Part shown: positions 1-9,608 of the stretch, piece after piece
Position numbering within the stretch: the stretch's first letter is position 1
How the letters are laid out: every line of letters starts with the position of its first letter
From: Gnetum montanum
Lineage: Eukaryota > Streptophyta > Gnetopsida > Gnetales > Gnetaceae
Reading direction: 5' to 3'
DNA: 64,000 nucleotides
Assembly (NCBI GenBank): GCA_015680685.1
Contig: MNCI01013830.1
Location: 127,874-191,873, forward strand
Program-made: the position numbers and the translations under genes
The notes under the pieces: generated by a model
What the model saw: only the letters and a program-made list of their open reading frames with translations
The model's database searches: none
Told to the model about the DNA's origin: nothing

Positions 1-1596
1 TGATATTAAGTCATGGGGAAGGGGCCCCAGTTTTAGAAAAAGAGGCCCCAACTGTTAGTGTGAGCCATGCATAGTTTCTTGTGTGTGAGGAGGCCCCACC
101 TGTTGGGACGCACGATGCATAGACTCTTGTCCGTGAAGAGAGGAAGGAGGCAGAAGATGTTGGGGAGCTTCCCACTATTACTGGTAGTGGTAATGATTGT
201 GTTGGAAACTTTGTAGAATTTTGTTAATAATTAGAGTTTCTAACTTGACTACGCTATAGGAGAAGAGGATGCATCCACGTCCACCATTGTGAGTAGAGCG
301 TGGAGAGACTTTCCCGACAAGTTCACATTCATGGAAGGCGTTGTCAGCGATATGATCGAGTGTCTCGAGTACGTCGATCCTGAGACTGGTACGCTGTAGT
401 TATAAATTGTTTATCTTATTGTACAATGGTAATGTGTCATATATATTGACAATGTTTGCTGTTAGGTGTTCGCCTTCGATGGGACCCAACGGAGCCCATT
501 GATTTGGACATAGTGGAGCCTCCATCTGATGAGGCAGTCGTGCCACGCCACATTTATGAAGAGATGCGTAAATGTGCATTACACTCGAAACGATCCTTAT
601 GGGAGAGTAAGGGTGTAAATGAGAACCTCTGGAAAAGGGTGTAGAGGTTACAGGAGAAGAATGAGTCTTTGACCAAAGAGGTCGGGGACCTAAATTCGCG
701 ATGCGAGTGCCTATAGGCACGAGAAACAGGTGACGAGGACTGGTGCATCGCTGTTATTAACTACTCCCGTTATTGGACTGCCATTAAGAACAGTGTGTGA
801 ACCAGTCGGGCATTGGTGGAGCAGCGGATGCAGATAGAGCTGTTAGCTCAGAAAAGCCAAGACTGGAGGGATTACTGTGCAAGTGTGCAAGAATGGGGGT
901 AGAAGAAAAAGGACCACAAGAATTTGTATAAGCGTGAAAGTATCGCTTATCGTCAACATTATCGTGATTCTGTCGTTGAAGCCCAATCCTTGCGAGTCTT
1001 CCTGGACATCATTGGGGCATTCGAAGCCTTCAAGAAGTTTCAAGAGCAGGTGACTGTAAGTGCGTCCCTGGAAAGGAAGGTGACTCTCCCCGGGGGCCAG
1101 ACTACCGTCCCTACTTTCTTCCCTAAGCCTCCTCACTGAACTAGCGTGTAGAAAGGGAAGGTGAAGGTTGGAGTTGCTCTAGGAGATGAAGTGTGGTCTG
1201 ACTTGACTGAGGATGAAATCATGGAGTGCCTATGGGCTAGCTTGGAAAAGCTTCCCTTTGCTGTGGAAGCAGGGCCATCGCGAGTAAGTTAATCATGATG
1301 AAGTCTAAATTTTCTGATTGTGTTGCCACGTTTTATCTCGTTGATGTGCTTTTTGTATCTAGGTACCCAAAGAGGATAGGGAAGGGGAGTCAGCTGAGGA
1401 ACAGGTACAAGAAGAGGGGTGTAGTGATGAAGAGCGTCCTCCTGCGGAGCCGGTGCAAGAGCAAGAACCTCATGAGGAGGGGATTCTTCATGAAGGAATA
1501 CTTCCTAGAAGAGAATGCCCACTAGAGGACGATTTATTAGGACTAGAGCTGGACTTGACAGATACTGGTGACAATGGCATCAAAGGAGATGCGTAA
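1..1596 (+). pseudogene. Antisense spliced gene of element A (coiled-coil-like, acidic tail), nonsense-mutated
   Basis: I do not recognise the family. Exons inferred from GT-AG borders and frame are up to 183, 260-388, 466-1283 and 1363-1596, with introns of 76, 77 and 79 bp. Joining them keeps one frame: the first two introns are phase 1 and the last is phase 0. The 818-bp third exon has no indel but at least six in-frame stops (TAG near 642, 713, 899 and 1149; TGA near 798 and 1137). The product is charged and likely coiled-coil (for example LQEKNESLTKEVGDL) and ends in a Glu/Asp-rich tail stopping at TAA 1594-1596. The 5' part lies outside the window. Element B carries the same gene with the same intron sites. 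Function is unknown; a captured host or transposon-associated gene is one possibility. Confidence 0.7.
42..137 (+). repeat. 48-bp in-frame tandem repeat in the first visible exon
   Basis: Two adjacent 48-bp units (42-89 and 90-137) start with gaggcccca and share the middle atgcatag and the end tcttgt. In the reading frame of the antisense gene each gives a 16-residue unit of the form EAP-x-V...HA-stop..LV.E, with TAG at the same place in both units. A partial earlier unit begins near 18. Confidence 0.6.
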
Positions 1597-1785
1597 TTGT
1601 GATTTACGCATGGTTTTATTAATTGTTGTCAACAATGGTTATGTGAATGACTGAAAGAGTAGCTATAAGATTTTTTGGTGATTTTAAATGTCTATTTAAT
1701 TTTTGTCTTTTGCGTTTTTATCTACAAAGTGTAAACGTAGTTGTTAACAATTTTTCCTGAGTTATGTTGCGATGGAATGGAATTG

Positions 1786-1918
1786 CTAGTTTAAGGCCAT
1801 TACGGGCCATCTGGCGAGTTTGCATAATCTGGAAGCTAGTTTTAGGCCATTGTGGGTGACGGCTAGTTTAAGGCCGTTGCGGGCCCTGACTAGTTTAAGG
1901 CCGTTGCGGGCCCTTTTG
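1786..1918 (+). repeat. 27-bp minisatellite (CTAGTTTAAGGCC...)
   Basis: Units start at 1786, 1836, 1863 and 1890 with ctagttttaggcc or ctagtttaaggcc followed by gttgcgggcc; the last two are nearly identical and the unit length is 27 bp. It fills the gap between the stop of the antisense gene (1596) and the end of the convergent gag-protease frame (2153). Related words occur at the matching place in element B (38029-38090) and, as reverse complement, inside element C (32603-32740). Confidence 0.7.
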
Positions 1919-2152
1919 CGCAATGTAGAAAGCGTAATTGATGGTAATGTATATTTTTTGCGTATTTGGGCTAAAGTGATCAAAAGACGTAGATGCATAC
2001 ATAACAGAAATGTAATAGCGTAAGGAAGGAATGACAAGCGTAAACATTGAAAATTTCTATAGCGTAAATATGTATTGAGCGAAAACGAACTGCTAAGCAT
2101 AAACGACGATAATTGGTAAAAAACATGATAATGTGCGTAAATGCCATTCAGT

Positions 2153-3412
2153 TCAACTGCTAATTCGCAATTGTTTCTTAATGGCCTTTATGTTCAGTGT
2201 TGCATAAGGGTGGAGGGGTTTACAGTTTGACTCTTCCACGCCGCCATCTTGAAATGGCGAGTTGGCCCAGGCTAAACTGTCATCATTGGTTTCGATTTGT
2301 TGGCAGACTTGGAGATGGGTCTGATCATGCGATGTTTCTATCTCCGAACCCCGTTCTTCCTCAATGTTGTTGACAGTCCTGGGGGTGATTTCATCGTCGT
2401 GTATTACGACCTCCCCTCCTGCGTTAGGTAGGTGTATTTCCTGATGTATCGGTGATGAAACCACCCTCAACTAGGCTAACCAGGACCTCCCTAAGATCAA
2501 GTTAAACCCAGGCATCTCTTCGACAACTAGGAATGTGGCATCCATTGGGAATTGATCTCCTGCCACAAACTCGTTATGCACCGTCCCCTTGACCTAAACC
2601 ATCACTCCATTGAATGACTTTACGCATGTTGTCGTCGTGGGAATGATCTGGTTGACCATACCTAATCTATCCATGATGGGATAAGGAATGACATTTGCAG
2701 CTGCGCCGTCATCCACATGTACCCTCCGGATCAGGTATTGACTAACCCGAATGGTGATGAACATGGGTTTAGTTGTCACCTGACCTTTCTCAGGATCATC
2801 TTTGATGGATTTGTCATGAAAGATCAGTGAGGTAGGCTTAGGTTGCTCAGCTTTGGAAGGAAACATGATAGCGTGTATCACTTCCTCCTCCACTGGTAAG
2901 CTTTCGTCCACAGGTATAGATGTCAGCATGCGGACCATAGCCTCACGGTGTTCTCAGGATGTCATGAGTAGGTCATAGAGGCTCAGCATTGTATTTTTTT
3001 GTTTCAAAGCCCGTTTAACCTGTGTAAATGCGTCAAGGAGGTTCTTCGCTCGGCTAGGTTGTTTATTCCCCTTGCCTTCTTCCATTCGTCCCAAGAGACG
3101 AATCTCCCGAGGTCGAATGGAGTCAGTTGGGGGATTGTTATTTTTCTCGCCAAGAGGAGGTGGCTGCGTTTCTACACCTTTATCTTGCCTCTGAGGTACA
3201 GGTGAAGGCACAGAGGCCAGGGGCCTAGGCTTAGGGAAGCCGAGCGTAGAGTGGTCTTTTGTAACGCTAACAGATGTATCCTCTCCCTTTTTTTTGTCGG
3301 GCGGTGATTGGTGCTTTTGGTTAGAGGTCTGCCTCTGCGTGAGAGGAGCAGCCGGTGGTTTTGGCACCCTGAGAATGAAGGGTGCCCTAGGCATGGGTGC
3401 GGACGAGGCCAT
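2153..3412 (-). pseudogene. Ty3/gypsy-like aspartic protease region of element A
   Basis: The frame is the same as the gag upstream (all segments in one phase) and is interrupted only by stops: TGA at 2954, TAG at 2594, TAG near 2470. A Pro-rich and basic linker (3412-2960) precedes the protease. The catalytic triad region reads VHVDDGAAANVIP, the counterpart of the usual D-S/T-G-A active site, and FNLILGRSWLA at about 2500 is the conserved second-half ILG-x-W motif. It would cleave the Gag polyprotein in the particle. Downstream residues run to a TGA at 2153 with no RT palm or fingers motifs, which is unusual because RT normally follows PR. The second active-site position is D in place of the usual S/T or G, so activity is doubtful. 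Confidence 0.8.
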
Positions 3413-3514
3413 GGCTTGGCTGTTACTACGTGGCTGAGTGGCATTCTAAGAAGGTGCCCGCATGATGAATGGTGGCCTCGAGACGCCACTGGCTATCGAT
3501 GAAGGGCTTCCCCC

Positions 3515-4759
3515 CTATTGTGAGTTGGTAGGTACACACAAAATAAAAGGTTGTTTGGGTGGTACTTTCCTCTCACTGTCCATACTCATGACATTGATTG
3601 TATAGGGTGCATTGTTTGCATTCAACGGATCCTTATACACATGTAATGCTTGGTTTTCTGGATGCGTCGGACTACTGCCATCTAGTTTTAGATGACCGTC
3701 ATCGATCATGCGTTGAATGTCATCCTTCATCACCCAGCAGTAATCTGTGTCATGACCACACAACTGGTGGTAGTTACAGAAACGGTCCAGCCTGCAAGAT
3801 TTCAGAACTGGTGGTCCGTTAGGCAGGGGTAAAGAAGGATTCTTTAGCAGTTCACAATGATGTCTGTGATGCTTCAGAGCTTCTTCGAATACCCTTTTGG
3901 GTTGAATGTATCTGGCCCCTAACAATTGTTTCAACAGTTCTGAATGTTTTACAGGCAAGGTTGTATACTTTGAGCGATCTTTACGCTCAAAGTTTAGTTT
4001 TGGCTAGGGGGGGGGGAAGGGTTCTTCAGGGGCAGCTGTGTCCTGGCTAGTACTACCTGCATTGCCCGTGGTCTCAGGAGGCACCGTAGGTGCCTTCTTA
4101 TTCTTGCTCTTTGTGCCCTTAGCCAGCGCAGCCACTGTCGTTGTTGTCGCTTTACCTTTGTCCTTGCCTTTGTTGTGAGCATTTTTGTAGGCGACATACG
4201 TTGGGTCTTTGTTGGCCTCTGCAGCATCTTGGATGCTTCTAATTAGAGCGAAGGCCTGATGTAAGGAGTTGGGGAAAAGATAATACAACTTTGACTTGAT
4301 AAAGTCATTGACTACTCCTTTGAAGATGGTCAGTAAATGTGAGTCCATGATTGGCTCACGGATTTTATTCAACGTAGCATTCCAACGCTGTATGAACTTC
4401 TGGACTGGTTCGAGAGGATCTTGTTTCACTCCCATGAGTTGATCTAACGTGACTTCCGGCTTTAATTTATATTTAAAGCGAGTCACGAATTGTGTCAGAA
4501 GCTCTTCCAAGGTTGAAATGGAAGAGCGTGGGAGGGCTCGATACCAATCTAGAGCTTTCCCTATCAAAGACATAACAAAGACGCGGATAATCATGTGAGG
4601 CCACTGTTGCAACAACAAGGATTCAGATCTAAAGGTGACCAAGTGAGCGTTAGGATCCCCCTCCCCATTATACTTGGTAAAATGAGGTAAGGACATCGCT
4701 GGTGGCAACGACAACATGGGGACCGTTGGATTGATGAGATCATCTTGGTAAAAGTCCAT
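3515..4759 (-). pseudogene. Ty3/gypsy gag core (Retrotrans_gag) with zinc-knuckle-like motif, element A
   Basis: Capsid-type gag. The segment from 4759 (MDFYQDDLINPTVPML) holds the retrotransposon gag domain, with ALDWYRALP, LEELLTQFVTRF and DQLMGVKQDPLEPVQKFIQRW as landmarks, followed by a Lys-rich stretch. A TAG at 4004 interrupts the frame next to a run of nine G/C, but there is no shift: the part down to 3515 continues in phase. That part contains FCNYHQLCGHDTDYC, a Cys/His knuckle of the C-x3-H-x4-H-x4-C kind used for RNA packaging in this class. The match to plant Ty3/gypsy gag is strong from motif order; assignment to the Tat-like clade is only a guess. Confidence 0.85.
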
Positions 4760-5047
4760 GATCTGTACAGTGTCTGAGCCAACGGCCTTAAGATGCCTGA
4801 CCTCCTCGGTGAGGGTTTGAATAAGTAGAAAGGCTTGGTCCAGACCTGTTGCTGGAGGTGTCTGTGCAGGAGGAGCGGGGGGCTAACCTGGGAAAGCAGG
4901 GCTAGACAGTGGAAATGGTGGGATGGTTTGGCCGGTAGATGGTGGGGCGGGCATCCCTATAGGAAGGGGTGCCTGTGAAGACCACCATCCACCAGTTTGG
5001 GAAGAGAGATTAGCCGCCATCAGCTGCGCAGCATAAGGATAGGGATA

Positions 5048-5952
5048 TTACGGGATCACCTGCAGAATATGCATTGCGGGTGCCACCAAGGGTTGCACAC
5101 CGTACACTGCAGACTGGTTGTGTTGTGCCGCAGGGTAGGTCCACTGACTCATAGTAGGCTGTTGGATAGGTATCTGTGGCTGCACGACGGTGGTGATCTG
5201 TTGGGTTGGAGGGGGCGGCAATGATAAGGTTTGCATTGGACGAGTTGTGGATATGGTTTGGGGTTGGATCTGCGGAATGAAATGAGGCACGGTGGCTGCT
5301 GGAACCACCACCGGAATGCTAAGTACACGTGGTGAGGAAACTGCCCCCATGTTATCGTGGGGTATTTGCACTTGCAGCCCAGATGGCTGCGCAGTGGCTT
5401 GTGGAATGATGGGGATGTGCGTCTGTGTGGTCATGGCTGGATTGAGCGGGTTGGCCTCTCTGTTGAAAGGGATGATGGATTGACATAAGTATGGGGACTA
5501 AGAGCATGATACGAATGCTCAGACTGGGCTACAAACTCATCATCTTCTTCCTCCCCATTCTGGGGTTTCATCATAGCCCGTGCAGCCTAGCTCTTAGCCA
5601 TGACCAACTGTGTTATAATTTCATGTTGCTGGTCTGTTAAAGGGATGATGTCATAGGCTGTTGGGGTGAAATCTTGGCCCCCTCGATGGATCATCTCAAA
5701 ATTTTGCTTCACCTTGATTTCGGCTTAGCTAAGGGCAAGCTTCATCTGGATCTTGATGCAGATAAAGTTGTATTCCTCAGGGGTCACAATAGTAAATATT
5801 GGGTCTTTGCCTTGTAGCCTCAATGACCGACGCGATGGTCCCTGAGGTCTTGTTGCACCAGGAGCTGGCCTGGTGACTACGATAGGGTTCACAGATGTGG
5901 CACCCAATTCAGCGACGACCATGGCGGTTTTGGTTGTGTAAGATGGATCCAT
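5048..5952 (-). pseudogene. N-terminal gag region of element A (Pro/Gln-rich leader)
   Basis: The start ATG is at 5952 and begins MDPSYTTKTAMVVAELG. A first block (5952 to about 5440) contains the EEYNFICIKIQMKLAL stretch, broken by TAA near 5722 and TAG near 5588. A second, Pro/Gln-rich block (5434-5048) is in the phase of the main gag, so one frameshift lies near 5440-5500. The stop at 5048 is TAA, and a further TAG occurs near 4893 before the gag core. The corresponding part of element B (41860-41399) aligns across the Ile-rich stretch and the EED acidic patch, which supports this as true N-terminal gag sequence. Confidence 0.65.
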
Positions 5953-6186
5953 TGATCAAGTAGATTAGTTGACAATAAACGACTAGATCTAGGAGAAAAA
6001 ATGATGGGCAAAGAAGATCGTGTTTAGGCTTTCTACCCTGTAGGATTCCAAAAGAATCGTTAAGGCAACTGATCTACACCACACGAACTTTTGTAAACTT
6101 CCCTAGAGGTATTACGTTCACGTTTTTGGCAACGCGGGTATAGATCGCTAACAGGGCTACCCGTAAAAAATATGAATCCGAGCCTA

Positions 6187-6211
6187 GGCCCTCCTTCTAG
6201 TGCCAGAAAAC
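6187..6211 (-). promoter_or_regulatory. LTR/internal junction and primer-site motif, element A
   Basis: On the minus strand the LTR ends in ...CGTTACA and is followed by GTTTTCTGGCACTAGAAGG and then AGGGCC. Almost the same junction (ACA, a few bases, then TTTTGGTGCTAGAAGGAGG) occurs at 61552 and 26985 and in decayed form at 42561. Its position marks it as the minus-strand primer binding site. I could not match it to the 3' end of a known tRNA. Confidence 0.6.
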
Positions 6212-6990
6212 TGTAACGATGGAAAATGTCGGCAGCTAGAATACCAAACAAAATCTGTGTATACAGTCCTAACCACACATCTGTGCGAGGGCTGTGCTGG
6301 AAAAGAAAATGAATCCGTAGTGCCCTGAATGGTCTTGTCGATTAGATAGGGACTTACTAAATCAGTAAACCGATGGAGATTATGGATGTTGCGTGGAACG
6401 ATTTGATTTGATGGGTCGCAAAATGAGAGAAAAACAATGCAGATGAATTATAACGATGATAACGCTAACATGGTAAAAAGAATCAGGCACGAGAGAAACG
6501 CATGATTTCAAGATCCATGGCTTTGACCCAAAAAAATGAATATTTTGTATATCACGTTACACTGGGGAGACCCCAATTGCCTTGTGTGAATCAGACACAA
6601 AATAACAAGGAAAACTGTCTAAGCAGAAATATAGAATGGAGTCCGATCTACCTCGTAGGCCAGAGATGGGATGCAAGGAAGGTCAAGTTCTGATGTCTAT
6701 TGATCAACTGCTTCTGACCAATAGAAACTCATAAACCAGACAAGATGATCTCTTGATCTCTAATCTGCTCCTTTTTCCTTAGGTAGTCTTTGCTCGAAAC
6801 TGCCGACGATCACCAATGGAGAAAGTTGTGTCTTTGCCAAAGAGGTAATCACTCCTACTATCAGTGCTCAAGCAAAAATGTCTCCTGTCTCTGTGGAAAG
6901 ATAGTGCTGCCAAATGATTGCCAGAAAATGCTGCTCTCTATCTCTGTCTCTGTGTGTTCTCTGTGTTGTCTCTTTTTTCTTCACCAATTG

Positions 6991-7003
6991 GGATATTTAT
7001 AGG
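6991..7003 (-). promoter_or_regulatory. TATA box of element A LTR
   Basis: Minus-strand CCTATAAATATCC. The L-family LTRs have the similar CTATAAATACC at the equivalent place, downstream of their own palindromic arrays. Confidence 0.55.
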
Positions 7004-7089
7004 TTTGACAATATGTGGAGAAGGTACGGCTGTGATGACAAGTGTTTCAAACCCTTCAGAAGATCCTTGACTTGATTGTCCTCGTATTC

Positions 7090-7600
7090 AAATTTGTGAC
7101 TACGCACAATACGCGCATCTGCGTATTGTGCGTATGGATGACAACTGTGGATCGGGCATGTCTCAGTTGATTTTGGGCTACATTACGCTTGTACGCATTG
7201 CGTCGCGTGTGAGAGCGTAATAAAGCACACAAGCAAGAGACTAAAGCTGCTTTACGCTAGTTCACGCTGCCAAGCGTAGTGAAGCATAAACAATGGTTAA
7301 CTTGGCGATGGATTACACTGCATATGCTGCGTTGTGTAATGAGAATAACTTGACCTGTTGCACTTCCTTTGGATCTGTTTTTGACATTTCCAAATCTTGT
7401 TACACTGCCTTGCGTAACGGAGCGTAAATCTACCCTTGGACAAAACACTTAGCAGAATACACGAGAGGTCGCATATTACACTGATTAGGACTTAGGCTTA
7501 GCGAAATCTGCTGAAGTAAACCATCTTCTAATGTCAGACTATGTTACACTGAGCGTCATTATGCTACAGTGCGTACTATAGTGTAAAGACGGAAAACATA
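7090..7600. repeat. U3 array of TTACGC/GCGTAA palindromic words
   Basis: Words such as ttacgct, gcgtaa, agcgta, tacactg and gcgtatt recur in both orientations roughly every 20-40 bp, directly upstream of the LTR TATA box. Many pairs can form short hairpins. CpG-containing forms alternate with TG and CA forms, as expected from decay of methylated CpG. Confidence 0.5.
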
Positions 7601-7870
7601 GTAAGATAAGAAATCTGCAAAAGGAAACCAAAGTCTTGATGCCATGTGCCTCTTTGCCTTGCCCCGCCTTGTTCTTCTTTCTGGAATTCTGTCATGTACT
7701 TTTGTCTGAATCGCGAATCTTCGCTTGAGGCCGACTCACAATTTTCACGGTGTTTCAAGTCTACTAAGACCTTAAACTGGGTTCGTAGTGCAACACCTCC
7801 CAGCTCACACATATGACCTTCTGAACAAGCAAGTGTGCACATTTTCAAGGTTCCTAGACAACATGGGGTG

Positions 7871-9205
7871 GGACATTATAGTTCTAGAATGAAGTTCACA
7901 TCATCAAGGAAAAATCCTTTGGAACACATGTAGCATCATCACCCATGGCATCTTGTTGATCTTCTGGAGATGTTTTTTGACATCTTGCTGACCTTCTGGA
8001 GATACCGCTACCATAGCCAATCATCTTTGTCATAGCTCTCATCATTAGCACCTGCTGCTAGAGTCCCAGCATTGTTATAGCCTAGCCACAATGCTGCCAC
8101 CCTCTAGCCCTTACCATCGCCAAAGTTCAATAGGGAATTTAGCTGTTAGGCTTCTTACCTCGTAGCTAGATTTCATGATAGTTGTCTTTGGTGGGGATTC
8201 CTGAGTGCCTACATCATCATCACTCCTACCCTATTCAATGCTCATTTTTGACAGGGCCACTAAAACTTTTTGGCCTACCACTACTGAAGCCTGCACTGGC
8301 CTTCCTACTTTGGACATTTCACAAGTCAAACACAACACTTGCCACCTTGGTAGTGTCCTAAGTAGGTAGGACTTTGCCCTCACTTCACTTGATGGTTTTT
8401 TTGGTTTCTTCTCTATTGCATTTGCAAGATAAAAGCCAAGATGACATCGTTCAAAAATGTGTTGCACCATGAGAGCGAGACACTACATTGTTTTGAAGTA
8501 CCTACTTTGATCAGCCTAGCTACTTGAGAGTGGATATCCTACTCTCCCTTCAGCCAACTTAATCTCCATTCCCTATACTTGCAATTTTTGATATCCTCTT
8601 CACAAGATTTCCTAATGCATATAAAGCCCTTTCACATGCCCAACTGCCAAGCCCATGATAGATGAACATGACTAGGCCCATGGGAAGCCTTTGTAGGTAG
8701 GTCAAAGCCCCAAATGGATGTAGCACAACTCATCTTGGGGAAGAAATACCTATCCTACAATGATGATAAGATTGTCTCCAAGTGAACATGGGTGTGCAAA
8801 AAAAAAAGCACAAAATCACAAAAGGCATAGAAAAAATAAAAAAAAGGGTAGAATAATTGCTTTGTAATCACTTCAGCTATAGATCGACCATCTCTAAGCA
8901 CTCTAGTGAGAGGTTAAGATCCAAAAGAAAGACACCCATGCATGCTAACTCCCTCATAAGCATTCTAACTAGGGATCACGCTATGGCAATATTTTTCATG
9001 GTGTTGCATTCTACATTCACTTCTTCCCTAATCCTATTTCCTCAAATCCATCCATTGCCCCGTATCTTACATCACTCCCCGAGTACTCTCAAACATAGCG
9101 AAGTATCATCCAAGCGGGCATTGAAGAGCAATGTTGGCATCTTGTTCTTTATGGTGTTTCATATTATTTATTTACATCTCTTGGGTAGATTCTCTAGACA
9201 TCAAC
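7871..9205. other. Internal 3' region of an L-family element, no firm gene
   Basis: The stretch leads to the polypurine tract at 9206. A minus-strand reading (8470 to about 7880) stays mostly open with two stops but resembles nothing I know. At about 8702-8760 one degenerate unit of the 44-bp repeat seen at 33116-33247 (aatgga..gtagcacaactcat) sits about 505 bp before the polypurine tract, the same spacing as in element C, so the two elements share this region. Confidence 0.45.
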
Positions 9206-9214
9206 AAAGAGGGG
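9206..9214 (+). promoter_or_regulatory. Polypurine tract before L1 LTR
   Basis: AAAGAGGGG followed by CCAT and then TGAAACACC. The same tract and spacing, AAAGAGGGGCCAT then TGAAAC, precedes the element C LTR at 33761. It is the expected plus-strand primer site just upstream of a 3' LTR. Confidence 0.65.
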
Positions 9215-9608
9215 CCATTGAAACACCATCAATTTTGGGACTCTCACGATTCAGTAGAGTCCTGAAGTTTGGGCAAGGATCTTTCCAAGCACAGAGTCAC
9301 ACCAGACCGTGCAGACAACATGACACTCCAGAAGTCCTAATGCCCACAAGGCCACTTCAAATCCTAGCTACCACCCTCTGCATCATAGTCAACGTAGCAC
9401 CTAGCCATGAGGTCAGTTTGCATGAAAGAGGCACAAGGGGTAGACCATATAGTCCGAAAAATTTTCTATCTCCTAGGATGATTGGCTTGCTACACTCTCT
9501 AGGTTGCCTAGGCTGAAACATGACCCAATTGATGGTCTACCCAGTGACCATGCTAGGAGCTATTGAAGGTATTTAGGATGGACTAAATAGTTTAGAAAGT
9601 TTTCTAAT

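Larger units (their letters stand above)
1..7870 (-). mobile_element. Element A: non-autonomous Ty3/gypsy-like LTR retrotransposon (3' end off the window)
   Basis: Reading on the minus strand, an LTR (about 7870 to 6212) is followed by a primer-site motif, a gag-protease frame (5952-2153), a GGCC/TTAAACTAG minisatellite and then a gene on the opposite strand (1-1596). The far LTR would lie to the left of position 1. No RT, RNase H or integrase is seen between the protease and the antisense gene, so this copy could not have moved on its own. Element B at 35174-43780 has the same order, which argues that this layout is a family property rather than a local deletion. Compared with its surroundings the element is GC-richer and keeps more CpG, so it is probably younger than B. 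The outer LTR edge near 7870 is approximate. Confidence 0.75.
6212..7870 (-). mobile_element. 5' LTR of element A
   Basis: The inner edge is fixed by the primer motif at 6187-6211. A minus-strand TATA box, CCTATAAATATCC, lies at 6991-7003. Upstream of it (about 7090-7600) the U3 part is packed with TTACGC/GCGTAA-type words. The outer edge is not marked by a clear TG and is set only by where the word-rich, CpG-bearing sequence stops, so it is approximate. Confidence 0.5.

Noticed and set aside
3172-3489. Open frame overlapping the element A gag-protease linker
   Set aside because: Out of phase with the gag-protease frame, which continues through it in the expected phase.
8857-9516. 219-codon plus-strand open frame
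   Set aside because: It crosses the polypurine tract and the start of the L1 LTR, has odd composition and no motif, so it is a chance frame.
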